64,000 nucleotides of DNA from Nocardioides sp. YIM 152315. GTDB lineage: Bacteria; Actinomycetota; Actinomycetes; Propionibacteriales; Nocardioidaceae. Under the pieces are notes generated by a model. The model searched no databases. It was not told the origin of the DNA and saw only the letters and a program-made list of their open reading frames with translations. The DNA is taken from positions 84,451 through 148,450 of the forward strand of contig NZ_JARGER010000048.1 of NCBI RefSeq assembly GCF_029210375.1, in the 5' to 3' direction. Shown here one piece after another: positions 33,163 through 40,932 of this stretch. The position numbers and the translations under genes were made by a program. Position 1 is the stretch's first letter; each line of letters starts with the position of its first letter.

Positions 33163-33861
33163 ATGAAGGTCGTCGGCGCCGCCCTGCTCCTGGTCCTCCT
33201 CTGCACCGGGCCGGTCCCGGTCGCCACGACTGCCACGGCGGCCGTCGGGCCCGCGCACCGCGAGGACTGCAGCCACGGCGACGGCACCTTCAAGGTCCTC
33301 AGCAAGCGCACCGCCCCGCACCAGCCGTCCGGGTCCTTCGGCGTCTACGCGTGGATCCAGAGCCGCGCGAAGGGCTGGCGGACCCACGTGCGCGGCGAGA
33401 TCTGCTTCTTCGACAAGCGTGGCCGGGTCCTCGAGACCGAGCGGTCGTACGCCGACGCGCTGGCCGTCGCCCCGCGCGGCAAGACGTCGTTCTACATCTC
33501 GGAGGACGCCCCGGCGCGCTGGCACCACTTCACGATCCGCTTCCAGAGCCGGAAGACGGCCCTGCGCACCGTGCGCCACCACGTCGACGTCGCCACCCAC
33601 GACGTCAGGATCGACGAGCTGACGGGACTGCAGGTGCCGGTGACGGTCACCAACCGCAACCCCTTCACCATCGACCACGTCCGCGTCTTCGTGACGCTCT
33701 TCGACCGGCGCGAGCGGATCGTCAGCACCAACCTGATGACCTACGACTACACGGATCCGGACCGGCTACCCGCCGGCGCGTCCGGGGAGTTCGTGGCGCG
33801 CTCGTTCCACAGCCACCGGGGCATGGAGCGGGCCGTCGTCCAGGTCGAGGCGTTCCGGTAG
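33163..33861 (+). CDS. Secreted protein of unknown function
   Basis: 232 residues. A signal peptide (about 1-28, AVATTATAA region) precedes a globular domain with no motif that I recognise. Alternating hydrophobic segments (ITNRNPFTIDHVRVFVTLFD-like region in the C-terminal half) suggest an all-beta fold such as an LEA14/FxLYD-type immunoglobulin-like domain. Two Cys (C31, C72 approximately) may form a disulfide. It follows the MFS gene by 31 bp and may be co-transcribed. Confidence 0.7.
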   Translation: MKVVGAALLLVLLCTGPVPVATTATAAVGPAHREDCSHGDGTFKVLSKRTAPHQPSGSFGVYAWIQSRAKGWRTHVRGEICFFDKRGRVLETERSYADALAVAPRGKTSFYISEDAPARWHHFTIRFQSRKTALRTVRHHVDVATHDVRIDELTGLQVPVTVTNRNPFTIDHVRVFVTLFDRRERIVSTNLMTYDYTDPDRLPAGASGEFVARSFHSHRGMERAVVQVEAFR

Positions 33862-33868
33862 GAGCCTC

Positions 33869-34399
33869 TCAGCACCACTTCTCGGCGAGCGTCCTGACCA
33901 CGGTCAGGTTGCGGTTGGTCGCGACGCCGAGGTGCTTCTCGACGACCGTGTTGGTCAACCGGGCGGTGTGGTAGTCGGGGCCGAGCAGCAGGTGCACGGC
34001 CCGGCCGCCCACCTTGGCGACCTCGCCCGCCGTACCGACGGCCTCCACGGCCTCCACCTGCGCGGCCGTCGGCGGCTCCTTGAGCAGCGAGACGTAGTGG
34101 CGACCCTCGTGGCCGTCGGCGAACCTTCCGGCGTCGGCGGCGATCTCGCGCAGCTCCGCCTGGGTGAAGACGATCGTCGGCACCTCGAAGCCCGCCTCGG
34201 CCGCGAACGCCTCCTCCAGCGCCGTCTCGATCCTCGCCCGCGACCGCAGCGAGGTGTCGAAGCGGACGTTGCCGGTGTTGATGTAGGTCTCGACGCCGGT
34301 GAACCCGGCCTTCTCGACGGCGGCGACGATCGACGCCTTCGCGAACTTCCGCTTCGCGCCGAGGTTGATCGCGCGCAGGAACGCCACATAGGTCGCCAT
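33869..34399 (-). CDS. DUF1697 family protein
   Basis: 176 residues. Matches DUF1697 from its start (ATYVAFLRAINLG), through YINTGNVRFD and the later YVSLLKEPP to the C-terminal LTVVRTLAEKW. Family role unknown; the fold resembles two ferredoxin-like halves. The ATG at 34399 gives the typical family N-terminus; one 12 bp upstream is possible. It follows the diiron oxygenase gene by 18 bp and may be in the same operon. Confidence 0.85.
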   Translation of the reverse strand: MATYVAFLRAINLGAKRKFAKASIVAAVEKAGFTGVETYINTGNVRFDTSLRSRARIETALEEAFAAEAGFEVPTIVFTQAELREIAADAGRFADGHEGRHYVSLLKEPPTAAQVEAVEAVGTAGEVAKVGGRAVHLLLGPDYHTARLTNTVVEKHLGVATNRNLTVVRTLAEKWC

Positions 34400-34417
34400 G
34401 CGGATGATCATGCCCGG

Positions 34418-35287
34418 TCAGCGGATCAGCATCGACTTCTTCCACAGCACGCGCTGGTGGCGCGGGATCAGGCCGAGGTCGTCGAGGTAGGACGTGACCC
34501 GCTCACCCATCCAGGCCAGCGTGTCCTGGTAGTGCGGGTTGCCGAGCGCGGCCCGCCGGCCCTCGCGCGGGTCGATCCCGACGGCCCGGTAGACCTCGGG
34601 GTTGACCAGCGCCCGCGCGACCATGAATGCGGTCTGGGCCAGCGCCACCTGGTGCCAGGTGAGCGCGACCTTGCTCAGGTCCGGCAGCATCGACTCGACC
34701 TCGTCGCGTGCGAACGTCATGTGCCGCGCCTCCTCGAGCACGTGGATCCGGCAGACCATCCGCACCAGCGGCTGGACGCGCTCGTCCTTCATCAGCTCGC
34801 GCTGCCAGCGGTCGAGGATCTCCTCCGCCACCAGGATCGAGGCGTACGCCGAGGCGCCGACGCCGATCGTCTTCATCAGCCGGCCGAGGCGGTGGATGAC
34901 CGGCTGCGGGCCGTACGCCGGCGCGCCGACCTTCTCGATCGCCTTGCCGAACATCAGCGAGTGCCGGCACTCGTCGCCCACCTCGGTCAGCGCGTAGTGC
35001 ATCCGCGGGGTGCGCGGGTCGGCGGCGTAGAGGTCGCGCACCATCATCTGCATCAGGATCAGCTCGAACCAGAGCCCGACGCTGGAGATGCTCGCGACCT
35101 CGTGGCGGGACAGCTCGATCCGCTGCTCCTCGGAGAGCCGGTCCCACAGCGCCGTGCCGTAGAGCGAGACGCGCTCGGGCTGCATGTACCAGAGCCCGTC
35201 CACCAGCGGGGCGTCCCAGTCGAGGTCGACCTCGGGGTCGTAGGACTGCTTCGCGCTGGACTTGAGGAGGCGGTCGGTGACGGTCAT
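34418..35287 (-). CDS. AurF-type diiron oxygenase
   Basis: 289 residues, helical ferritin-like diiron protein of the p-aminobenzoate N-oxygenase AurF family. The predicted ligands E75, E106-x2-H109, E155, H182, E186 and H189 reproduce the seven-ligand set of AurF, with identical spacing in the second half. The substrate is not known, and no nitro-compound biosynthesis genes are nearby. It is divergent from a TetR-DUF4873 operon with a palindromic operator in the 58-bp gap, so it is most likely repressed by that regulator. Confidence 0.88.
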   Translation of the reverse strand: MTVTDRLLKSSAKQSYDPEVDLDWDAPLVDGLWYMQPERVSLYGTALWDRLSEEQRIELSRHEVASISSVGLWFELILMQMMVRDLYAADPRTPRMHYALTEVGDECRHSLMFGKAIEKVGAPAYGPQPVIHRLGRLMKTIGVGASAYASILVAEEILDRWQRELMKDERVQPLVRMVCRIHVLEEARHMTFARDEVESMLPDLSKVALTWHQVALAQTAFMVARALVNPEVYRAVGIDPREGRRAALGNPHYQDTLAWMGERVTSYLDDLGLIPRHQRVLWKKSMLIR

Positions 35288-35308
35288 GGCATCTCTCCCG
35301 AGTTATCT

Positions 35309-35330
35309 GTTACCAGAAGTAACGGTTACC
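35309..35330. promoter_or_regulatory. Operator between diiron oxygenase and tetR
   Basis: Three alternating half-sites: GTTAC (35309-35313), GTAAC (35319-35323) and GTTAC (35325-35329). They form GTTAC-N5-GTAAC and GTAAC-G-GTTAC palindromes, just upstream of the -10 box of tetR and 22 bp from the oxygenase start. Confidence 0.7.
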
Positions 35331-35332
35331 GC

Positions 35333-35338
35333 TAGACT
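35333..35338 (+). promoter_or_regulatory. -10 box of tetR (leaderless)
   Basis: TAGACT ends 7 nt before the ATG at 35346 and directly follows the operator, so a bound repressor would cover the promoter. Confidence 0.55.
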
Positions 35339-35345
35339 GGCGCAC

Positions 35346-36032
35346 ATGTCGCGTCAGGTCAAGGACGGTCGCTCGGCCCGCTGGGAGGCCCACCGCGAGG
35401 AGCGGCGCGCCGAGCTGGTGCTCGCCGCGGTCGCGGCGATCGACGCGCTCGGGCCGTCGGCGGGCATCTCCGAGATCGCGCGCGAGGCCGGCGTCAGCAA
35501 GCCCGTGCTGTACCGGTACTTCGACGGTCTCGACGACCTCTACGCCGCGGTCGGCCGCTGGGGCGCCGAGGAGGTCCTCCAGCGGCTGCTGCCGGCGATC
35601 CTCACCGAGGCGCCGATCCGCGAGCGCGTCGCCCGCGGCGTCGACGCCTACCTGGCCACCATCGCGGAGCACCCGCACGTCTTCCTGCTGCTGGTGCGCC
35701 ACCGCGCCGCGGGCAACGACCCCCTGGCCGACGGCAAGGCCGCGATCGCGGCGACCTTCGCCCGGGTGCTCGGCGACACGATGCGCGAGCTTGGCATCGA
35801 CGCCGGCGGCGCCGAGCCCTGGGCCCAGTCCCTGGTCGGGATGGGGCTCGCGACCGGCGAGTGGTGGCTCGAGCGGCAGACCATGAGCCGGTCCGCCGTC
35901 GGCGGCTACCTGACGTCGTTCATCTGGCACGCGTTCTCCGGCACGGCCGGAGAACTCGGCGTACCCCTGCAGTCCCTGGACGCCCCCGATGCCGTCCCCG
36001 GATCCATCACCCCGCTCGAGGAGAGGCGATGA
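35346..36032 (+). CDS. TetR family regulator of the diiron oxygenase
   Basis: 228 residues. N-terminal HTH of the TetR type (about 20-65, with SEIAREAGVSKPVLYRYFDGLDDL as the turn and recognition helix region). The C-terminal ligand domain continues to residue 228. The regulator ends in an ATGA overlap with the DUF4873 gene. It likely controls both itself and the divergent oxygenase through the palindrome at 35309. Confidence 0.93.
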   Translation: MSRQVKDGRSARWEAHREERRAELVLAAVAAIDALGPSAGISEIAREAGVSKPVLYRYFDGLDDLYAAVGRWGAEEVLQRLLPAILTEAPIRERVARGVDAYLATIAEHPHVFLLLVRHRAAGNDPLADGKAAIAATFARVLGDTMRELGIDAGGAEPWAQSLVGMGLATGEWWLERQTMSRSAVGGYLTSFIWHAFSGTAGELGVPLQSLDAPDAVPGSITPLEERR

Positions 36033-36322
36033 CACACGCAGCACCCCATCACGAGGCCCGGGAGGAGTACGCCGGCCCCGCGACGCTGGTCGCCGGCGAG
36101 GCGGAGCTGGTCGTCGAGGTCGACCTGCGCGGCCGGTTCGAGCCCATCGACGGGCGCTTCCACTGGTACGGCCGGCTCGCGGCCGCGCCCGAGCTCGGCG
36201 AGGTGAGGCCGGGGTCGACGGTGACGCTGACGACCGAGCACGGCTCGGCCGAGGGACGGCTCAACGACGTCGATCCCTGGGGCCGGCCCCGGATCAGCGG
36301 CCTCGGCCGCCCGCCCTTCTGA
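36029..36322 (+). CDS. DUF4873 domain protein
   Basis: 97 residues. Matches DUF4873 in EYAGPATLV, the VDLRGRFEPIDGRFHWYGRL block, LTTEHGSAEGRL and a final GLGRPPF. This domain also occurs as a C-terminal part of flavin monooxygenase-like proteins, hinting at a role linked to oxygenation or a ligand-binding partner. It is translationally coupled to tetR and faces the diiron oxygenase, so a shared pathway is likely. Function not known. Confidence 0.82.
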   Translation: MTHAAPHHEAREEYAGPATLVAGEAELVVEVDLRGRFEPIDGRFHWYGRLAAAPELGEVRPGSTVTLTTEHGSAEGRLNDVDPWGRPRISGLGRPPF

Positions 36323-36325
36323 CCA

Positions 36326-37123
36326 CTAGGCCGGCAGCTGTCGCACGAAGGCCAGGACGCGCTCCGCGAGCCGCTCGGGCTGGTCGAACGGCAGACCGTG
36401 GCCGGCGTCGTCGATCTGCTCGACGCGCAGGCGCGGGTTGAGCTCCGCCAGCTCGGCGGCCACATCGAGGGTGACCACGGGTCTGTCGCCGATGACCAGC
36501 AGCGTCGGCAGGTCGAGCGAGCCGACGACCTCCCGGTAGGGAGGGTTGGGCGGCCGGAGGACGTCGAACGCGGCGACGCTGGTCCTCAGTCGCGCCTCCA
36601 CCTGGAGCTCGACGAGCTCGCGGGACCGGCGCGTGTGCCGGGTGAGCGCGTCCTCCAGGAGCGCCGCCCTCCCGCGGTCGATGGCCTCCCGGTGCTGCCC
36701 GGCGACGTCGCTCGCATGCACCTCGCGTTGCCGCTCGCCGCTCAGGAACGTGGGATCGACGAGGACGAGTCCGCGCAGGAGGTGACCGGCCCGGGCCGCG
36801 ACCAGCGCCGCCGTCATGCCGCCCATGGAGTGGCCGACGAGCACGGGGCGCGAGAGGCCGAGCGCCTGGACCAGGCCGACCACGTCGGCGGCGAGATCCG
36901 GATAGCGGTAGCCGGCGGCCGGCACGCTCGAGCGTCCATGTCCGCGGGCGTCGGGCAGGATCACGTCCAGGTCGGGCTCGAGAAGTCTCGCCACGGGCGC
37001 CCAGCCCGCGCCGCTGCCCATCAGGCCGTGGAGCAGCACGGCGGGCGGCTTGTCCCCGCCGGTCCGCAGGTACGAGATCGACACACCGCTCACGTCGGCA
37101 TGGCGGACGGGCCAGGACGACAT
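36326..37123 (-). CDS. Alpha/beta hydrolase
   Basis: 265 residues. The oxyanion segment LLHGLMGSG, the nucleophile elbow GHSMGG (Ser in VLVGHSMGGM) and the late catalytic His in DAGHGLPF are all present; the Asp is likely in the VIGDRP segment. Substrate unknown. The ATG at 37123 is preferred because a TAGCGT box lies 7 nt upstream; an ATG at 37144 would start within that promoter. Convergent with the DUF4873 gene, only 3 bp apart. Confidence 0.88.
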   Translation of the reverse strand: MSSWPVRHADVSGVSISYLRTGGDKPPAVLLHGLMGSGAGWAPVARLLEPDLDVILPDARGHGRSSVPAAGYRYPDLAADVVGLVQALGLSRPVLVGHSMGGMTAALVAARAGHLLRGLVLVDPTFLSGERQREVHASDVAGQHREAIDRGRAALLEDALTRHTRRSRELVELQVEARLRTSVAAFDVLRPPNPPYREVVGSLDLPTLLVIGDRPVVTLDVAAELAELNPRLRVEQIDDAGHGLPFDQPERLAERVLAFVRQLPA

Positions 37124-37344
37124 GACGGGAACGCTAGCGGTCATCCCCGTTGATTCACCAAGGGTCTACGCACCCAGCGCACGCACCTCGCTGCGTTGGC
37201 GACGCTCGGTAGACAACCCGGTATGCCGTCGCGCCGCCGCCTTGCGATGCACGCACGCTGAGCACGGATACCCCCGACGTATCAACGGGCACGACCACTA
37301 GCGAAGCCCGGCCCTCCGACCGATGTGACCCGGCCCATGTTCAA
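37124..37344. other. Gene-free stretch
   Basis: About 220 bp between the hydrolase start and the MarR operator. It holds the hydrolase promoter (37131-37136) and otherwise GC-rich sequence with partial symmetry (GGTCTACG ... CGGTAGACAACC, near 37156-37220). No convincing gene was seen on either strand. Confidence 0.5.
37131..37136 (-). promoter_or_regulatory. -10 box of the alpha/beta hydrolase gene
   Basis: On the minus strand TAGCGT ends 7 nt before the ATG at 37123; leaderless. Confidence 0.5.
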
Positions 37345-37365
37345 TTACATAGGTTTCCTATGTAA
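37345..37365. promoter_or_regulatory. MarR operator, perfect palindrome
   Basis: TTACATAGG (37345-37353), TTT, CCTATGTAA (37357-37365). Perfect 9-bp arms in an AT-rich island 11 bp before the GTG of the MarR gene, typical for a self-binding MarR site. Confidence 0.8.
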
Positions 37366-37376
37366 CATGGTCGGAC

Positions 37377-37811
37377 GTGACCACCTCCCCCGCCCGTGAC
37401 GTCGAGCTGGCGAGCGACCTCGTGGTGCACGCGGCCCGCCTGGTGCGCGCCGTACGACGCGAGCTGGAGCTGCCCGCGATCGTCCGCATCGTGTCGCTGC
37501 TCGACGAGCACGGCCCGGTCGGCATCAGCAGGCTCGCCGAGCTGGACCGGTGCTCCCAACCGACGATGTCGAGCGCCGTCGCGCAGCTCGTCGACCGCGG
37601 CTGGGCCACGAAGGCCCCCAACCCCGACGACGCGCGGGGCAGCGTCGTCACCCTGACCGACGCGGGCCGCGCCGAGCTCGCCCGGATCCGCCGGCTCAAC
37701 GGCGAGCGGGTGGCCGCGCTCGTCGCCGATCATCCCGACCTCGACAACGAGGACCTCGCCACGGCCGTCGCCGTGCTCCGCGGAGTCCTCCAGAAAGGCA
37801 GCACCTCGTGA
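37377..37811 (+). CDS. MarR family regulator
   Basis: 144 residues. Winged-helix MarR fold: recognition helix in LAELDRCSQPTMSSAVAQL and wing around NPDDARGSVVTLTDAG. It starts with GTG directly downstream of the palindrome and ends in a GTGA overlap with an MFS exporter gene. This is the classic autoregulated repressor-pump operon. Confidence 0.93.
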   Translation: MTTSPARDVELASDLVVHAARLVRAVRRELELPAIVRIVSLLDEHGPVGISRLAELDRCSQPTMSSAVAQLVDRGWATKAPNPDDARGSVVTLTDAGRAELARIRRLNGERVAALVADHPDLDNEDLATAVAVLRGVLQKGSTS

Positions 37812-39031
37812 GTTCCCTCCTCAAGCAGCCGCGCGCCGTGTGGGCCGTGGCCTTCGCGTGCGTCATCGCCTTCATGGGCATCGGGCTCGTGGACCCGATC
37901 CTCAAGGAGATCGCGGCCGACCTCGGGGCCACCGGCAGCGAGGTCTCGCTGCTCTTCAGCAGCTACATGGCGGTGATGGGCATCGCGATGCTGGTGACCG
38001 GCGTCGTCTCGAGCCGGATCGGCGCGAAGCGCACGCTGCTGGCGGGCCTGGTGCTGATCATCGCCTTCGCGGCCCTTGCCGGCGCGTCGGACTCCGTCGG
38101 CGCCGTGATCGGGTTCCGCGCCGGCTGGGGCCTGGGCAACGCCCTCTTCGTGGCGACCGCGCTGGCGACCATCGTGCAGGCGTCGAAGGGGTCGGTCGCG
38201 CAGGCGGTCATCCTGTTCGAGGCCGCGCTCGGTCTCGGCATCGCATCCGGTCCGCTCCTGGGCGGCCTGCTCGGCGAGCAGTCGTGGCGCGCGCCGTTCT
38301 TCGGTGTCTCGACCCTGATGGCGATCGCGCTGGTCGCGACCGCCTTCTTCCTCCCGTCGACGCCGCCGCAGGGTCGTCGTACGTCGCTCGCCGACCCGTT
38401 CCGCGCGCTGCGCCACCCCGCGCTGCTGCTGCTCGCCCTGGTCGCGATCTTCTACAACCTCGGGTTCTTCACGCTGATGGCCGCCGGCCCGTTCGCGCTG
38501 CCGAGCTTCGGCATCATGCAGATCGGCTGGACGTTCTTCGGCTGGGGCGTGCTGCTCGCCCTCACCTCGGTGGTCGTCGCCCCGTGGCTCCAGCGCCTCT
38601 TCGGCACGCTGCCGACGCTGACCGCGGTGCTCTCGCTCTTCGCCGTCGTCATGGCGCTGATGGCCGCGTTCGCCGAGCACGAGACCGTCATCGCGATCGG
38701 CATCATCGTGGTCGGTGCCCTGCTCGGCATCAACAACACGCTGGTCACCGAGGCCGTGATGGGCGCCGCTCCCGTGGAGCGGCCCGTCGCGTCGGCGGCG
38801 TACTCCTTCGTGCGCTTCACCGGCGGCGCCATCGGCCCCTACGTCGCCATGAAGCTCTTCGAGCACCAGGGCGTGCACGCGCCGTTCTGGTTCGGCGCGG
38901 CGGCGATCGCCGTCGGCGTGGTGATCATCACGGCCGGCTCGCCGGTCATCCGCAAGGCCCTGCACGGCGAGCTCGCCGGCGGGCACTCCGTCGACGAGGC
39001 CGAGGCCGAGCTGGTCGGCGACCTGGCCTGA
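37808..39031 (+). CDS. MFS exporter
   Basis: 407 residues, 12 membrane helices. It has motif A-like SRIGAKRTLL after helix 2 and a GRAGWGLGNAL-like segment in helix 4-5. It resembles DHA1-type multidrug exporters. GTG at 37808 overlaps the marR stop. Substrate unknown, but pairing with an autoregulated MarR points to export of a toxic ligand that the regulator senses. Confidence 0.88.
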   Translation: MSSLLKQPRAVWAVAFACVIAFMGIGLVDPILKEIAADLGATGSEVSLLFSSYMAVMGIAMLVTGVVSSRIGAKRTLLAGLVLIIAFAALAGASDSVGAVIGFRAGWGLGNALFVATALATIVQASKGSVAQAVILFEAALGLGIASGPLLGGLLGEQSWRAPFFGVSTLMAIALVATAFFLPSTPPQGRRTSLADPFRALRHPALLLLALVAIFYNLGFFTLMAAGPFALPSFGIMQIGWTFFGWGVLLALTSVVVAPWLQRLFGTLPTLTAVLSLFAVVMALMAAFAEHETVIAIGIIVVGALLGINNTLVTEAVMGAAPVERPVASAAYSFVRFTGGAIGPYVAMKLFEHQGVHAPFWFGAAAIAVGVVIITAGSPVIRKALHGELAGGHSVDEAEAELVGDLA

Positions 39032-39040
39032 GCGTTTCCG

Positions 39041-39101
39041 GTCGAGACCCGCCAGATGGCTCTCATGAGCACTCCCGAGCAGCCATCTGGCGGGTCTCGA
39101 C
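39041..39101. terminator. Perfect 21-bp inverted repeat between convergent genes
   Basis: Left arm 39041-39061 starts GTCGAGACCCGCC and ends ATGGCT; right arm 39081-39101 is its exact reverse complement. The 19-nt loop itself contains CTCATGAG. It lies between the MFS stop (39031) and the hpd stop (39105), so it likely terminates both transcripts. The arm length and perfection also fit a mobile miniature element. Confidence 0.65.
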
Positions 39102-39104
39102 GCA

Positions 39105-40298
39105 TCACAGGTTGCCGCGTGCCTCCTGCTCGCGCTCGATCGCCTCGAAGAGCGCCTTGAAGTTGCCCTTGCCGAAGCCCAGCGAGCCGTGCCGCTCGAT
39201 GAACTCGTAGAAGACGGTCGGGCGGTCGCCCATCGGCTTGGTGAAGATCTGCAGCAGGTAGCCGTCCTCGTCGCGGTCGACGAGGATCTTGCGCCGCTTC
39301 AGCTCCTCGATCGGCACCCGGACCTCGCCGATCCGGGCACGCAGCTCGGGGTCGTCGTAGTAGGAGTCGGGGGTGTCGAGGAACTCCACGCCGTTGTCGC
39401 GCAGGATGTCGACGCTGCGCAGGATGTCGTTGGTGGCGAGCGCGATGTGCTGGCAGCCGGCGCCGGCGTAGAACTCGAGATACTCGTCGATCTGCGACTT
39501 CTTCTTCGCGACGGCCGGCTCGTTGAGGGGGAACTTCACCCGGTGGTTGCCGCTCGCGACGACCTTCGACATCAGCGCCGAGTAGTCCGTGGCGATGTCG
39601 TCGCCGATGAACTCGGCCATGTTCGTGAAGCCGAGCACCTTGTTGTAGAACTCCACCCACTCGTCCATCCGGCCCAGCTCGACGTTGCCGACACAGTGGT
39701 CGACGGCCTGGAAGAGCCGCTTCGGGTGCCCTTCGCGGCGCGCGACCTTCGTGGACGCCGCGGCGTAGCCGGGCAGGTAGGGGCCGTGGTAGCGGGACCG
39801 GTCGACGAGCGTGTGGCGGGTCTCGCCGTACGTCGCGATCGCGGCGATCCGCACGGTGCCGTGATCGTCGGACTCGTCGTGCGGCTCGACGAGGATCGTC
39901 GCGCCCATCCGGCGCGCGTGCTCGATGCACCGGTCGACGTCCGGCACCTCCATCGCGAGGTCGACGACACCGTCGCCGTGCCTGCGGTGGTGGTCGAGCA
40001 CCGGGCTGTCCGGGGTCACGCCGCCGGTGAAGACGAAGCGGGCGCTGCCGGAGCGCAGCACGTAGGACTTCGAGTCGCGGCAGCCGTTCTCCGGGCCTCG
40101 GTAGGCCTCGAGGTCCATCCCGAGCGCCAGCTGGTAGAAGGTCGCGGTCTGCGTGGCGTTGCCGACCACGAAGCACACCGCGTCCTGGGCGGTCACCGGG
40201 AACGGGTCGTTGGCGGCGTCGTACTCCACCAGCCCGACCAGCTCCTTGAGCTGCTCGAGCGTGAGGTCGGCCTTGAGCTCGTCTGGGGTCAGCGTCAT
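39105..40298 (-). CDS. hpd: 4-Hydroxyphenylpyruvate dioxygenase
   Basis: 397 residues, two vicinal-oxygen-chelate halves. It converts 4-hydroxyphenylpyruvate to homogentisate in tyrosine catabolism. Fe(II) ligands H201 (VDHCVGN), H284 (QHIALATND) and E365 (VFYEFIERHG) are in place, and the C-terminal gating helix is present. The divergent Lrp/AsnC gene probably regulates it. Other homogentisate pathway genes are not in the window. Confidence 0.96.
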   Translation of the reverse strand: MTLTPDELKADLTLEQLKELVGLVEYDAANDPFPVTAQDAVCFVVGNATQTATFYQLALGMDLEAYRGPENGCRDSKSYVLRSGSARFVFTGGVTPDSPVLDHHRRHGDGVVDLAMEVPDVDRCIEHARRMGATILVEPHDESDDHGTVRIAAIATYGETRHTLVDRSRYHGPYLPGYAAASTKVARREGHPKRLFQAVDHCVGNVELGRMDEWVEFYNKVLGFTNMAEFIGDDIATDYSALMSKVVASGNHRVKFPLNEPAVAKKKSQIDEYLEFYAGAGCQHIALATNDILRSVDILRDNGVEFLDTPDSYYDDPELRARIGEVRVPIEELKRRKILVDRDEDGYLLQIFTKPMGDRPTVFYEFIERHGSLGFGKGNFKALFEAIEREQEARGNL

Positions 40299-40381
40299 GG
40301 ACGCGAGCCTCGCCCGACGCGGACATGATGTGCAAGGCTACGGCGAATTGCTGTACAACCTGTCCAATCAAGGAGCGGACG

Positions 40382-40873
40382 ATGGACCAGCTCGACGGCA
40401 GTTTGATCGATCTCTTCGCGACCGACCCACGCGTCGGGGTGCTGGAGGCGTCGCGGCGCCTGGGGGTCGCTCGCGGCACGGTCCAGGCGCGGCTGGACAA
40501 GCTCACCGCCAGCGGCGTGATCACCGGGTGGGGCCCCGACCTCTCCCCGGAGGCGCTCGGCTATCCGGTGACGGCGTTTCTGACCCTCGAGATCCGGCAG
40601 GAGCCCAGCCAGGGCGGCCACGACACCGTCGGCGACCACCTGGCCGGCATCGCCGAGGTGCTGGAGGCGCACACGATCACCGGTGCCGGCGACATGCTCG
40701 TGCGCGTGGTCGCCCGGTCGAACACCGACCTGCAGCGGGTCATCGACCGGGTCCTGGAGACCACGTCCATCGTGCGCTGCTCGACGGTCATCGCGCTCGC
40801 GACACAACTGCCCTTCCGGGTCCGGCCGCTGGCCAGGACGGTCACCGATCCCCAACTCACCCAACACGGGTGA
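40382..40873 (+). CDS. Lrp/AsnC family regulator
   Basis: 163 residues. N-terminal HTH (about 5-50, EASRRLGVARGTVQARLDKL) and a C-terminal RAM-type ligand domain. The ATG is supported by AGGAG 8 nt upstream; an in-frame ATG at 40325 would add an implausible Cys-rich leader overlapping the divergent promoter. Being divergent from hpd, it is a likely regulator of tyrosine breakdown, sensing an aromatic amino acid or intermediate. Confidence 0.9.
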   Translation: MDQLDGSLIDLFATDPRVGVLEASRRLGVARGTVQARLDKLTASGVITGWGPDLSPEALGYPVTAFLTLEIRQEPSQGGHDTVGDHLAGIAEVLEAHTITGAGDMLVRVVARSNTDLQRVIDRVLETTSIVRCSTVIALATQLPFRVRPLARTVTDPQLTQHG

Positions 40874-40932
40874 GGACCCGGGCGGACCCGCCTTGTCATG
40901 GTGGCGATCCCGCAGGCAGGAAGGTCAAGGCC

